This document shows, piece after piece, positions 43,003 through 51,697 of a stretch of DNA of 64,000 nucleotides. Where the stretch lies: the NCBI RefSeq assembly GCF_014207375.1, contig NZ_JACHEE010000004.1, forward strand, positions 310,001 to 374,000, read 5' to 3'. Each line of letters starts with the position of its first letter. Within the stretch, counting starts at the first letter, position 1. The notes under the pieces are model-generated. The model was not told the DNA's origin, ran no database searches, and was given only the letters and a program-made list of their open reading frames with translations. Source of the DNA: Arthrobacter sp. AZCC_0090. Its GTDB lineage: Bacteria > Actinomycetota > Actinomycetes > Actinomycetales > Micrococcaceae. A program made the translations under genes and the position numbers.

Positions 43003-43899
43003 CTATTTGACGGCGCCGGTGGTGATTCCGGCGATGAGGTGTTTTTGTCCGGCGACGTAGACGGCGATCACCGGGATGACAGCGAGAGTGGATGCCGCGA
43101 AAACGAGGCCCCACGCGGTCGAGTGTTCGCCCTGGAATGCCGCGATGCCGAGGGGAAGCGTGCGCTTGGTGGCGTCGCTGATGACAGTCAGGGCCCATAC
43201 GTATTCATCCCACGCTCCGAGGAAGGAAAAGACGGCGGCGGTGGCCAGGGCGGGACGGGCAAGGGGGATGTACAGAACCAGGAATTTGCGGAGGATGCCC
43301 GCGCCGTCCACCGTCATGGCTTCGTCCAATTCCCTGGGAACTCTTTCGAAAAAGGCCCGCAACAGAAATGTGGTGAAGGCGATCTGCCCGGCCGTGTAGA
43401 AGAACACCAGGCCTTCCAGGGAGTCGAGCATGTTCAGGCTTTTCGCCAAGACGAACTGTGGGACGATCACCACAATGCCCGGGATCATCAAACCGGCGAG
43501 CAGAAGGGAGAACATGAAGTTCTTGAGTGGAAAGTCGAAACGGGCGAAGGCGAAGGCCGTCATGGACGAAATGACCACTGACGCCACGGTGGTGAGCACT
43601 GAAACGTAGGCTGAGTTACCAAAGAATCCGGCGAAATTGTTCTCCGTCCAGGCTTCCTCGTAATTTGCCGAGGTGAGGGTCTGGGGCAGGAAATGCGGAG
43701 GATTCGGAAGGGTGGCCGTGTTGGGCTCCAGTGAGGTGGACACCATGATCATGAAGGGCGCAACCATCATCACGGCTCCGCACAAGACGATCGCGACGCG
43801 GACTAGTAGCCAGATGTTCAACGGCCGCTTTGGGCGTTCGTTCCTGGACGGATTGTCCGCCTCGCGCGAGCCTTTGGGCTTGAGGGAAATCGCCGTCAT
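43003..43899 (-). CDS. Sugar ABC permease, MalG type
   Basis: 298 residues, six helices. The EAA loop is DEAMTVDGAGILRKFLVLYIPLARPAL. The charged N-terminal tail is cytoplasmic. It overlaps the MalF-type gene by four bases. It probably imports isomaltose-type oligosaccharides given GH66 and GH13 in the same string. No ATPase gene is in the operon, so a shared MsiK-like ATPase elsewhere is expected. Confidence 0.9.
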   Translation of the reverse strand: MTAISLKPKGSREADNPSRNERPKRPLNIWLLVRVAIVLCGAVMMVAPFMIMVSTSLEPNTATLPNPPHFLPQTLTSANYEEAWTENNFAGFFGNSAYVSVLTTVASVVISSMTAFAFARFDFPLKNFMFSLLLAGLMIPGIVVIVPQFVLAKSLNMLDSLEGLVFFYTAGQIAFTTFLLRAFFERVPRELDEAMTVDGAGILRKFLVLYIPLARPALATAAVFSFLGAWDEYVWALTVISDATKRTLPLGIAAFQGEHSTAWGLVFAASTLAVIPVIAVYVAGQKHLIAGITTGAVK

Positions 43900-44870
43900 C
43901 GCAGGGCCTCCTTCTTCTCACCAAAGAATTTGAACTGGGCGAACGACACAACAAAGATGAAGATCGCGAGGATGAAGGACATGGCCGAGCCATAGCCGAA
44001 GTCCAGGAACGAGAACGCCTGCTTGTACATATAGGTCAGGGGAACCTCCGTGCTTCCCGCCGGTCCGCCGTTGGTCATGAGAAGGACCGAGGGGAAGACA
44101 TTGAATGCCCCGATCACTTGCAAGACGAGCACAAACAGTAATGTTCCTCGAATTCCGGGGAGCGTCACGTGGACGAACTTGTGCCAGGCATTGGCGCCGT
44201 CCAGCGCGGCCGCCTCATACAACTCCTCCCCCACACCGCCCAACGACGCCAGGAACACCACCAAGCACCATCCGAGGTTCTTCCAGATCCCCAGGAGGGA
44301 AATGGCGATCAGTGCCGTCCAGCGTTGTTCAAGCCACGGCACGGCATGGGCGGAAAGAGACAGAAAGTCCGTCATGAACCAGTTGACCGCACCGTTGTCC
44401 GTGGTGAAAAGGAACTTGAACAGAAGCGAGACCACTACCCAGCTGGTGACCACTGGGATGTAGAACAGGACCCGGAAGAGGGTACGGCCAGGCATCTTCT
44501 TCTGGAGGAGGACCGCGAAGAACAGGCCTAGTGCCACAGTGGCTGGAACGGACATCAACAGGTACACGCCGGCGTTGACCACGCTCGTCCAGAACTGGGG
44601 ATCGGCCAGGGCCCGAACATAATTGTCCAGTCCGATGAACTTGCTTGCCTGGGTGGGCAGCACAGACCACTTGTAGAACGAAATCTGCAGGGAACGCACC
44701 AGCGGATACCCAGTGGTCAGCAGAAACAGGATCAACCCGGGAGCCGCGAATGCCCACGGCACCCACCAATGGGAAGGCGTGCGGCTCGCCCCCCCACGGC
44801 CCGGTTTGCGAGGCCGGGCCGCGGAGGGGGTCGAAACTGTTTGTTTCCGGAGAACACCTTGTGACGTCAT
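43896..44870 (-). CDS. Sugar ABC permease, MalF type
   Basis: 324 residues with six helices. The EAA loop is EELYEAAALDGANAWHKFVHVTLPGIRGTL. The N-terminal tail is basic. It starts three bases after the binding-protein stop and overlaps the MalG-type gene. Confidence 0.9.
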   Translation of the reverse strand: MTSQGVLRKQTVSTPSAARPRKPGRGGASRTPSHWWVPWAFAAPGLILFLLTTGYPLVRSLQISFYKWSVLPTQASKFIGLDNYVRALADPQFWTSVVNAGVYLLMSVPATVALGLFFAVLLQKKMPGRTLFRVLFYIPVVTSWVVVSLLFKFLFTTDNGAVNWFMTDFLSLSAHAVPWLEQRWTALIAISLLGIWKNLGWCLVVFLASLGGVGEELYEAAALDGANAWHKFVHVTLPGIRGTLLFVLVLQVIGAFNVFPSVLLMTNGGPAGSTEVPLTYMYKQAFSFLDFGYGSAMSFILAIFIFVVSFAQFKFFGEKKEALR

Positions 44871-44873
44871 GTA

Positions 44874-46163
44874 TCAGCCTTGCGCCAAGAGCGGATCGAT
44901 CTGTGCCACGGCCGCATCCATTGCCTCCTGGGCGGACAGTTTGCCCTGAAGCGCAAGCTGGGTCTGCTTGGTGAAGATGTCATCCACCTTTGCCCACTGT
45001 GGCGTGGCGGGCCGTGGCTTGGCGGTCTTGAGCTGCTCCAGGAAGGCACCGTAGTAAGGCTGGATGGATGCCATCGATTCAGCCATGTCCTTCTCCGCGG
45101 ACAGCTGGCCCACCTGGCCCATCGACTTCTGGGCATCCGGAGACAGCATGTAGCGGATGAACTCGGCCGCGAGCTCCTTGTTTTTGGACTGCTGCGTCAT
45201 GACGATGTCTTCGCCGCCCACCACGCTGACGCTGCCGCCATCGCCGCTGAACATCGGTGACGTTTTTGGCTGGAAATTCGGGTAGGACGTGGCCATGTTG
45301 GGGAAGGTCCACGGACCGTCCACAATGGTCGGGTACATACCCTTCGGCAAGCCGTCGCCCGTTGGCGTTCCGCCGCTGCCCCCGAGAATGACTCCAGGAA
45401 TGGCCTTCTTGTTGTAGAGATCAACGATCATCTGTAGGGCAGCAACGGATTTTGGCCCGTTGAGGTAGCCTGAGGACTTCTTCACGTCGGGATCGGTCAT
45501 GTCGCCCCCGTTGGACCAGATATAGGGCAGCATCTGCCATGCTCCGGAGCCGCCTTCAGCGAGGATGTACTTGCCTCCCACCTTGTCCGCAGCTGCCTTC
45601 AGTTCGTCCAGCGTTTTCGGAACGGAGGCGATGCCGTTGGCCTTCAGCGCCTCATCGTTGTAGATGACCACCTTGGTGTTGGTGTCCAAGGGAAGACCCC
45701 ACAGCTTGCCGTTGTACTTGTTCGTTGCGAGCGGACCGGGGAACATCTTGTCGGCCCAGGACTGGAAGTCCGGCATGGCCTCGCTCAGCGGGGTCAGCAC
45801 GCCGATCTTGGCCAGCTCAGGGACGGTGACAATGTCAGCGCGGATGACATCCGGCAGGCTGGTACCTGCAGCCGCCGTGACGAGTTTCTGGTGCATGTCC
45901 TTGTCGGGGATCTGCACAGCCTTGACTTTGACGCCAGGGTGGAGCTTCTCGAAGTTCGGGATGATGGTCTTCTCCAAGGCCTTGATCTCACCGCCGCCCG
46001 CACTGTAGGCGTGCCAGAAGGTGATTTCTCCGGACACAGCGGCCCCCGTTGACAGGGTGGACACCGCGGCGGGCTGCGCACCACCGCCGCCGGTGTCACA
46101 AGCCGTGAGGCCGGCGGCCGCCAAAAGGGCTAATGAGGAGAGCGTGAAGAGTTTTTTCATCAT
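44874..46163 (-). CDS. Sugar-binding lipoprotein of the ABC importer
   Basis: 429 residues. Signal peptide MMKKLFTLSSLALLAAAGLTAC with lipobox LTAC (Cys about 22). Family-1 binding fold: EITFWHAYSAGGGEIKALEKTIIPNFEKLHPGVKVKAVQIPDKD, with WGLPLDTNTKVVIYND and SNGGDM. It captures an oligosaccharide at the cell surface. The start at 46163 follows AAAGG; the next ATG at 46160 is equivalent. The frame is open further upstream but without signal-peptide features. Confidence 0.9.
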   Translation of the reverse strand: MMKKLFTLSSLALLAAAGLTACDTGGGGAQPAAVSTLSTGAAVSGEITFWHAYSAGGGEIKALEKTIIPNFEKLHPGVKVKAVQIPDKDMHQKLVTAAAGTSLPDVIRADIVTVPELAKIGVLTPLSEAMPDFQSWADKMFPGPLATNKYNGKLWGLPLDTNTKVVIYNDEALKANGIASVPKTLDELKAAADKVGGKYILAEGGSGAWQMLPYIWSNGGDMTDPDVKKSSGYLNGPKSVAALQMIVDLYNKKAIPGVILGGSGGTPTGDGLPKGMYPTIVDGPWTFPNMATSYPNFQPKTSPMFSGDGGSVSVVGGEDIVMTQQSKNKELAAEFIRYMLSPDAQKSMGQVGQLSAEKDMAESMASIQPYYGAFLEQLKTAKPRPATPQWAKVDDIFTKQTQLALQGKLSAQEAMDAAVAQIDPLLAQG

Positions 46164-46242
46164 GGCTGGACCTTTCGCATTTTCGGGCAGCGAGTACCCG
46201 CAGGGTTGTGATGACGGATTGGGGAGGGGTTCGGGGGGCAAT

Positions 46243-47976
46243 TCACGCGCTGCGGCGGAAGACTTTGAGTTCCCAAGGGCGAAGGCGCAGCGACTTCTCC
46301 ACCGGATAGTTGGCCAGTACCTGTTCTGCGGCGGCCCACGAATCATCGCCGACGTCGGCCAAGCGCTCTGTGGATGAGAAATTGCCAATGATCAGCAACT
46401 CTGTGCCATGGAGCGAGCGGCTGAAGGCATATACGTGTTCGTCCTCGGGTAACAGCATGGTGAAGTCGCCGTGGGAAACCACGGGATCGCGGTGGCGCAG
46501 TGCGATGACTTCGCGGTAGAAGTTGAAGACAGAGTCAGGGTCCTCAATCTGGGCGGCAGCGTTGATGGAACGAGCGTTCGGGTTGACCGCGATCCACGGG
46601 GCTCGGGTGGTGAAGCCTGCGTTCCGGGTCCCGTCCCATTGAACGGGAGTCCGTGCGTTGTCCCGGTTCAAGGGCGCCAGGGCCGCAAGTACTTCGGCAT
46701 CGGTATGGCCCAGATGCGTGGTGGCCTCGCGATGGTGGTTGAGGACTTCGATGTCCCGGTAATCGCTGATCGCGCCGAAGGACATATTCGTCATGCCCAA
46801 CTCCTCTCCTTGATACACGTAAGGAGTGCCTCGGTGCAGGTGCAGAATACCGGCCAGCATCTTGGCCGACACCTCCCGGTATTCGCCGTCGTTCCCGAAG
46901 CGGGACACGGCCCGGGCCTGATCGTGGTTTCCCCAGTACAGGCTGTTCCAGCCGTGGGCCGCCAGCCCTTCCTGCCAGCGGGCCAGCGACTTCTTCAGTT
47001 CCGTGAGCAGCAACTTCTTTGGCCGCCATTTGTTGCCCTCTTCCTGATCGAGGGCGACGTGCTCGAATTGGAACACCATGTCCACTTCTTGCCTTGCGGG
47101 ATCAGTGAAAAGAGCCGCGTCCTCTACCGTGACTCCAGGCATCTCACCGACGGTGAGGAGCTGCCTGTCCCGCCCCGCGAACACCCTTTGGTGCATCTCC
47201 TGCAGGAATTCGTGAATCCTGGGCCCGCAGATGAAGTGTGCACCGCCGTCGCCGTAGAGCTTGTCGTCGGACGTGGGTCCGTCAGGTAGCTGCTGATCCT
47301 TCGAGATGAAGTTGATGACATCCATCCGGAAACCGTCCACGCCCCGGTCGAGCCACCAATTCATCATGCTGTAGATGGCCGCCCGCACTTCCGGGTTTTC
47401 CCAGTTGAGGTCGGGTTGCTTCTTTGAGAACAGGTGGAGGTAATACTGGCCTGTGGTCTGCTCGTATTCCCATGCCGGCCCTGAGAAGGCGGATCCCCAA
47501 TTGTTCGGTTCGGCCCCCGGGGAACCAGGCTCCGCACCGTCCCTCGGAGAACGCCACCAGTACCAATCCCGCTTCGGGTTCTCCAAGCTGGAGCGCGATT
47601 CCGCAAACCATGGGTGTTCATCGGAAGTGTGGTTGACGACCAAATCCATGACGAGTTTCATCTCGCGGGCATGCAGGCCGGCGATCAGTTCGTCGAGAGT
47701 CTCCAGGTCTCCAAAGATCGGATCGATGTCTTGATAGTCGCTGATGTCGTAGCCATTGTCGTCTTGCGGCGAGCGGTACACAGGCGACAACCACAGAACG
47801 TCCACGCCCAGCTTGTTCAGGTAATCGAGCCGGCCGATAATGCCGCGAAGGTCTCCCACGCCGTCGCCGTTCGAGTCGGCAAAGCTGCGAGGATAGATCT
47901 GGTACACCACCGCGCTCTTGAACCAGTCATGGCCTGTGTTCGTGGGAGGGTCGGCGTGGGTTTCTTGAATCGTCAT
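46243..47976 (-). CDS. GH13 oligo-1,6-glucosidase/alpha-glucosidase
   Basis: 577 residues. The (beta/alpha)8 barrel motifs are in order: KSAVVYQIYPRSFADSNGDGVGDLRGI, DLVVNHTSDEHPWF, GFRMDVINFISK (nucleophile Asp), TVGEMPGV (acid/base Glu), YWGNHDQARAVSRFG (stabilising His-Asp). It belongs to the MalL/oligo-1,6-glucosidase group, which releases glucose from isomaltose-type ends. It is cytoplasmic. The start at 47976 has AAGGGAAC. It is the first gene of the operon and is divergent from the ROK regulator; with GH66 it completes a route from short dextran to glucose. Confidence 0.93.
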   Translation of the reverse strand: MTIQETHADPPTNTGHDWFKSAVVYQIYPRSFADSNGDGVGDLRGIIGRLDYLNKLGVDVLWLSPVYRSPQDDNGYDISDYQDIDPIFGDLETLDELIAGLHAREMKLVMDLVVNHTSDEHPWFAESRSSLENPKRDWYWWRSPRDGAEPGSPGAEPNNWGSAFSGPAWEYEQTTGQYYLHLFSKKQPDLNWENPEVRAAIYSMMNWWLDRGVDGFRMDVINFISKDQQLPDGPTSDDKLYGDGGAHFICGPRIHEFLQEMHQRVFAGRDRQLLTVGEMPGVTVEDAALFTDPARQEVDMVFQFEHVALDQEEGNKWRPKKLLLTELKKSLARWQEGLAAHGWNSLYWGNHDQARAVSRFGNDGEYREVSAKMLAGILHLHRGTPYVYQGEELGMTNMSFGAISDYRDIEVLNHHREATTHLGHTDAEVLAALAPLNRDNARTPVQWDGTRNAGFTTRAPWIAVNPNARSINAAAQIEDPDSVFNFYREVIALRHRDPVVSHGDFTMLLPEDEHVYAFSRSLHGTELLIIGNFSSTERLADVGDDSWAAAEQVLANYPVEKSLRLRPWELKVFRRSA

Positions 47977-48172
47977 TGATGAGTTCCCTTGCTGGGCGAC
48001 TATGCCGTAAGTGAAGTATTGAAAGTTTTGCGGTAGAAGTCTCAACTGTCAATAGCTCATAGAAATGTGATGTAGGCCATCAATTTGCTCAAGATTCCCT
48101 CAAGTTAACTTTTGATACAAAAATCAGAGATCCTGCGATAGTCTTTCACAAGCCCATCGATGAGGAGGCGAC
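47977..48172. promoter_or_regulatory. Divergent GH13/ROK promoter with dyads
   Basis: This 196-base gap is unusually A/T-rich for the region. AAGTTAACTT (48102-48111) is a perfect palindrome and is followed directly by TTTTG-ATA-CAAAA (48110-48122). Both are candidate ROK or general binding sites. GAGGAGG lies before the ROK start. Confidence 0.45.
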
Positions 48173-49321
48173 ATGGACTCGCAGCCAACCCCTGCCCACC
48201 CCACGTGGCTGGGTGCGCCAAGCTCCGCCCGGGACGTTCTGTACCAACTGCTCGTAGACGGGCCGCTGTCCAGGAGTGCACTGGCCGAAAAGCTGGGCCT
48301 GTCTGCCGGAAGCCTCACGCGGGTCACCAAACCCTTGCTGACTTCAGGCGAAATCATTGAGACGGACTCACGGCACGTCGGCCCCACCGGGCGCCCCACT
48401 CAACCGCTGGAAATCGTTGCGGGCCGTCACTACTTCGTCGGTGTGAAGCTCACTGGAACGCATGCGTCCGCTGCGCTGGTCAATTTGCGCACTGACGTGA
48501 TCGCCACGGCAGAAGCACCGATCGGCTCGCTGCAGCCCCAAGCCGTTGCCGATCTCGTGGCGGACCTGGTCCGCAGAGTTGAGAAATCAGCTCCCCAACC
48601 TGTTGCCGCGGTTGGAGTGTGCCTCGGCGGCCAGGTCACGGACGGCGGGAAAATCAGTTGGGCACCTTTCCTCAAGTGGGAAGACGTTCCGTTCGGTGAC
48701 CTGCTGAAACAGCGGCTGGGTTTGCCTGTCAGCATCATCAACGACCTCAGCGCCTTGACCTTGATGGAACATTGGCTGGGCTCCGGCCGCGGCATTGCGA
48801 ATCTCGTGGTTCTCACCATGGGCGCGGGCGTCGGCTACGGTCTGGTCATCAACCACCAGATGATCACCGATGCCAACTCCGGCTTGGGCACTGCCGGCCA
48901 TATTCCCCTGGATCCATTTGGGCCGCCGTGCGATCTGGGCCACCGGGGTTGCGCCAATGTCATGCTGAGCCAACCCAGCCTCGAGTCAAGGGCTCTGGCT
49001 TCCATGGGTAGGCCCGTGCCATACGCGGAACTGCTCGAACTCTCGGCCCACGGAGGGGTCGCCAAAACACTCGTCGACGAAGCTGGATTCGCCTTGGGCC
49101 GTCTGCTCACCATCGCTTCTGCCCTGGTCATGCCAGAATTGATCATCCTCAGCGGGGAAGGCGTCGGCCTAGCAGCGGCAGCCCGGGAAGCCATTGACGC
49201 CGGCCGGAGGCACGATCGCGAAGCCCATGCCCGCGAAGTACCCATTGTCGTCATCGACGTTGACGACACTCACTGGGCCCGTGGCGCAGCGATCGGCGCG
49301 ATGCAGCAACCGGCGCCCTAG
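48173..49321 (+). CDS. ROK-family transcriptional repressor
   Basis: 382 residues. N-terminal winged helix (ARDVLYQLLVDGPLSRSALAEKLGLSAGSLTRVTKPLL) and a C-terminal sugar-kinase-like ROK domain (AVGVCLGGQV, VSIINDLSALTLMEHWLGSG, GAGVGYGLVINH, GTAGHIPLDP). The zinc-site Cys motif is reduced to CDLGHRGCANVML. ROK repressors release DNA on binding a sugar or sugar phosphate. It is divergent from the dextran-type operon and very likely controls it. It ends one base before the convergent YciI stop. Confidence 0.9.
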   Translation: MDSQPTPAHPTWLGAPSSARDVLYQLLVDGPLSRSALAEKLGLSAGSLTRVTKPLLTSGEIIETDSRHVGPTGRPTQPLEIVAGRHYFVGVKLTGTHASAALVNLRTDVIATAEAPIGSLQPQAVADLVADLVRRVEKSAPQPVAAVGVCLGGQVTDGGKISWAPFLKWEDVPFGDLLKQRLGLPVSIINDLSALTLMEHWLGSGRGIANLVVLTMGAGVGYGLVINHQMITDANSGLGTAGHIPLDPFGPPCDLGHRGCANVMLSQPSLESRALASMGRPVPYAELLELSAHGGVAKTLVDEAGFALGRLLTIASALVMPELIILSGEGVGLAAAAREAIDAGRRHDREAHAREVPIVVIDVDDTHWARGAAIGAMQQPAP

Positions 49322-49322
49322 G

Positions 49323-49610
49323 TCAGGCGGCATCCTGCGGACCAAAGGTTACGGCGTTCCATTCCCGGATCTCGCCGGGAACTGCCAGTCCTTCCAGTAC
49401 GAAGGGATCCCCCGCGATGAACTGCTCCGCCCTCTCCCTGCTGGTGAAGATACCCATCGAACCGTTCACGGCGGGATTGTCGAAGGTCCCGATGCCGATC
49501 AGGCCGCCCTCCGCGGCGAAGGCCTGAAAGTATGCTGCGTGACGGGGATAAACGGCTTGGAGTTCGGCAAGGGCCGACGGTTCCGAGCTGTAGAAAACGA
49601 CGAATTGCAT
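49323..49610 (-). CDS. YciI-like protein
   Basis: 95 residues, the ferredoxin-like YCII fold: MQFVVFYSSEPSALAELQAVYPRHAAYFQAFAAEGGLIGIGTF, then GSMGIFTSRERAEQFIAGDPFVLEGLA. The conserved His-Asp pair region (PRHAAYF and AGDPF) is present. Function is unknown in most cases. It is coupled to the SRPBCC gene by a one-base TAATG overlap. Confidence 0.85.
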   Translation of the reverse strand: MQFVVFYSSEPSALAELQAVYPRHAAYFQAFAAEGGLIGIGTFDNPAVNGSMGIFTSRERAEQFIAGDPFVLEGLAVPGEIREWNAVTFGPQDAA

Positions 49611-50092
49611 TACTTGCCTTCGGGTTCAGCGCTATCGGGTTCAGCGCTGCCCAGTTCAGCCAGGGTCTGAGCGAGCCGCGGGAGCACCTGGTTTCGCCAT
49701 CCGCCACTCATGATGCGGTGCGATGCGACGTGGGTTGGTTCGTTGGGATCGAACCCGTCGTGGACAAGCGACAGCCGGGTGCCGGCGCCTTCCGGGGAGA
49801 CTGACCACGTCACGGTGCTGTTGAGGCTGTTGCCGGAGTTCGCGTCCCGCCACGAAATACGCAGCCGCTTCCCGGCGTCCACTTCAAGGACTTCGCTGGC
49901 CACCAGGCCGCTAAAACCGACGGCCGGGACGGGAATGCCGCGCATCTTGAATTGGTGCCCGACGATCGCTTGGAAGTCGTTCTCCATCAACCAGCGGGCA
50001 AGCAACTCGGGCTCCGTCAGTGCCCGCCAGACCTTCGCCGGCGGATACGGCAAGAACTCTTGGACCTCGATTGTTGTAAGTTGTTCGTTCAT
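49610..50092 (-). CDS. SRPBCC/AHSA1-family protein
   Basis: 160 residues. EFLPYPPAKVWRALTEPELLARWLMENDF and FDPNEPTHVASHRIMSGGWRNQVLPRLAQTL define the Bet v 1-like AHSA1 fold, a hydrophobic pocket without catalytic residues. The tail (SAEPDSAEPEGK) comes from a short direct repeat of GGTTCAGCGCT-type sequence. The start at 50092 has GGAGG; the longer frame to 50125 is less likely. It pairs with the YciI gene downstream. Confidence 0.85.
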   Translation of the reverse strand: MNEQLTTIEVQEFLPYPPAKVWRALTEPELLARWLMENDFQAIVGHQFKMRGIPVPAVGFSGLVASEVLEVDAGKRLRISWRDANSGNSLNSTVTWSVSPEGAGTRLSLVHDGFDPNEPTHVASHRIMSGGWRNQVLPRLAQTLAELGSAEPDSAEPEGK

Positions 50093-50111
50093 TAGCTGTC
50101 CTCCATATCCT

Positions 50112-50931
50112 TCAGTGTCGTCCAATTTCCTCGGGAGGCATCGGCCGCGAGATCAAATAGCCTTGGGCTGTGTCATAGCCGAGATCGTGCGAGATATCCG
50201 ACTGCTCCTGCCGTTCCACTCCTTCGGCCGTGACCCGGACCCCCATGGCGTTGAGGGTTTGGATCAGCCCTTGGACAATAGTCGCAGTGTGCGGCTCAAT
50301 ATCGATGTCCCTGATGAACGCTTTGTCGATTTTTAGCGTGGTCAGCGGCAGGACCCGGAGCATTGCCAGCGACGAATAGGCGCTTCCGTAGTCGTCCAAG
50401 GGCAATACCAAGGCCCATGTCGATCAGTTCCTGCAACTGCGATGCCGCGGAGGGGACGTCCACTATCTCTGTGCCTTCTGTGATCTCAACCTCCAACATC
50501 CGGGCAGGGACACCGTGGCGGTTCATGGCGGCCCGAATGTCGGATGGATGGGTTCCGGCGGCGAACTGGACTGGAGAGACGTTCACCGCGATCTTCCGGG
50601 GTGTCCCGGCGTCGATCCAGGAGCGGGACTGGGCGCAGGCCTGGTCCAGGACCCATGCCCCGATCCTGTGAATCTCGCCCGTGTGTTCAGCGACGGGGAT
50701 GAATTCATCGGGGGCCACCGGACCGATTTCCCGATCGTCCCAGCGCAGGAGCGCTTCGACGCCGGCGCCCTCTCCCATCGCCAGGTCCAAAACAGGTTGG
50801 TACTGGAGAGTCATGGCGGAGGCGCACCAATGAGCCGAGCGGTCCGACGCTGCGCGCCAGGCGTCAGAACACACGTCCTTCTTCTTATCACCCAGACGTG
50901 AACCCCTCGTTCCACCCTTGCTTAACGACAC
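50112..50931 (-). pseudogene. EAL-domain c-di-GMP phosphodiesterase, frameshifted
   Basis: The first part has QYQPVLDLAMGEGAGVEALLRWDD (the EAL motif), NVSPVQF and EITEGTEI. After LIDMGLGIAL the frame shifts by one base near 50398-50402. The second part then gives DDYGSAYSSLAMLRVLPLTTLKIDKAFIRDI, TAEGVE and AQGYLISRPMPPEE. All catalytic motifs are present across the two frames, so one base change has broken an otherwise complete domain. The N-terminus lacks the usual EAL helix. Either a recent pseudogene or a base-calling error. Confidence 0.8.
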
Positions 50932-50935
50932 TCAC

Positions 50936-50945
50936 CGATATATCG
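50936..50945. promoter_or_regulatory. Palindrome CGATATATCG upstream of padR
   Basis: A 10-bp perfect palindrome followed by TTAAC and a half-site TATCG, 68 bases before padR and at the start of the broken EAL gene. A/T-rich dyads with ATAT centres are common PadR targets, so autoregulation is likely. Confidence 0.45.
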
Positions 50946-51012
50946 TTAACTATCGCAGAACACACTGTGGGCCCATCAGGGCAACACACAACACTGGAAG
51001 GACGATGCCGTT

Positions 51013-51636
51013 ATGAAAGGCATTCACGACAACAAACTCACAGACTGCGGTCCGGATATGGAACGCTTCGGACGCGGCCGGAGCCGTCGCGGACCCCACG
51101 GACACGGCGGATTCGGGCCGGGCCGCGGTTTTGGGCCGGGCCGCGGTTTCGGACCGGGGTTCGGGCCGGGCTTTGGACCAGGTTTTGGTCCCGGTGGTCC
51201 CCGTCGCGCAAACAAGGGTGATGTTCGCTTCGCGATCCTCTCCTTGCTCGCCGAATCACCATCCAACGGATACGGGTTGATCAAGACGATCGCCGAGAAG
51301 ACGTCCGGATCCTGGCGCCCCAGCCCGGGTTCCGTCTATCCGACGCTGCAGCAACTCGTTGACGAAGAGCTCATTACACCCGTCGGCGAAGGCCGCCGCA
51401 CTGAGTTCACTCTCACCGACGCCGGGAAGGCCTACGTAGCCGAGCACGCCGAGGACCTGGAAAATGCGTGGAACATCGATCAAGAAGGATCGGGGCCCGC
51501 CTTTCACCAGAGCGTGGCAAAGCTCATGGGGGTTATCCACCAATTCCGCTTCGCCGCAACCGAGGAACAGCGCACCGCAGCGATTGAAAAGATCGACGAA
51601 ACACGGCGCGCGCTCTACCACATCCTCGCGGATTAG
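51013..51636 (+). CDS. PadR-family regulator with Gly-rich N-terminal extension
   Basis: 207 residues. Residues 70-150 are the PadR winged helix: GDVRFAILSLLAESPSNGYGLIKTIAEKTSGSWRPSPGSVYPTLQQLVDEELI. The C-terminal helix allows dimer formation. The first 65 residues are unusual: charged, then repeats of FGPGRGFGPGFGPG, probably flexible. The ATG at 51013 lies after GGAAGGACGATGCCGTT; translation could also start closer to the domain, but no better site is seen. No transporter or other obvious target lies beside it. Confidence 0.88.
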   Translation: MKGIHDNKLTDCGPDMERFGRGRSRRGPHGHGGFGPGRGFGPGRGFGPGFGPGFGPGFGPGGPRRANKGDVRFAILSLLAESPSNGYGLIKTIAEKTSGSWRPSPGSVYPTLQQLVDEELITPVGEGRRTEFTLTDAGKAYVAEHAEDLENAWNIDQEGSGPAFHQSVAKLMGVIHQFRFAATEEQRTAAIEKIDETRRALYHILAD

Positions 51637-51697
51637 TACCGACCCTTTCCGAGGTGGGGCTCCTCCCTCACTCGTCGCTAGCCGCCGCTGCCATGGT

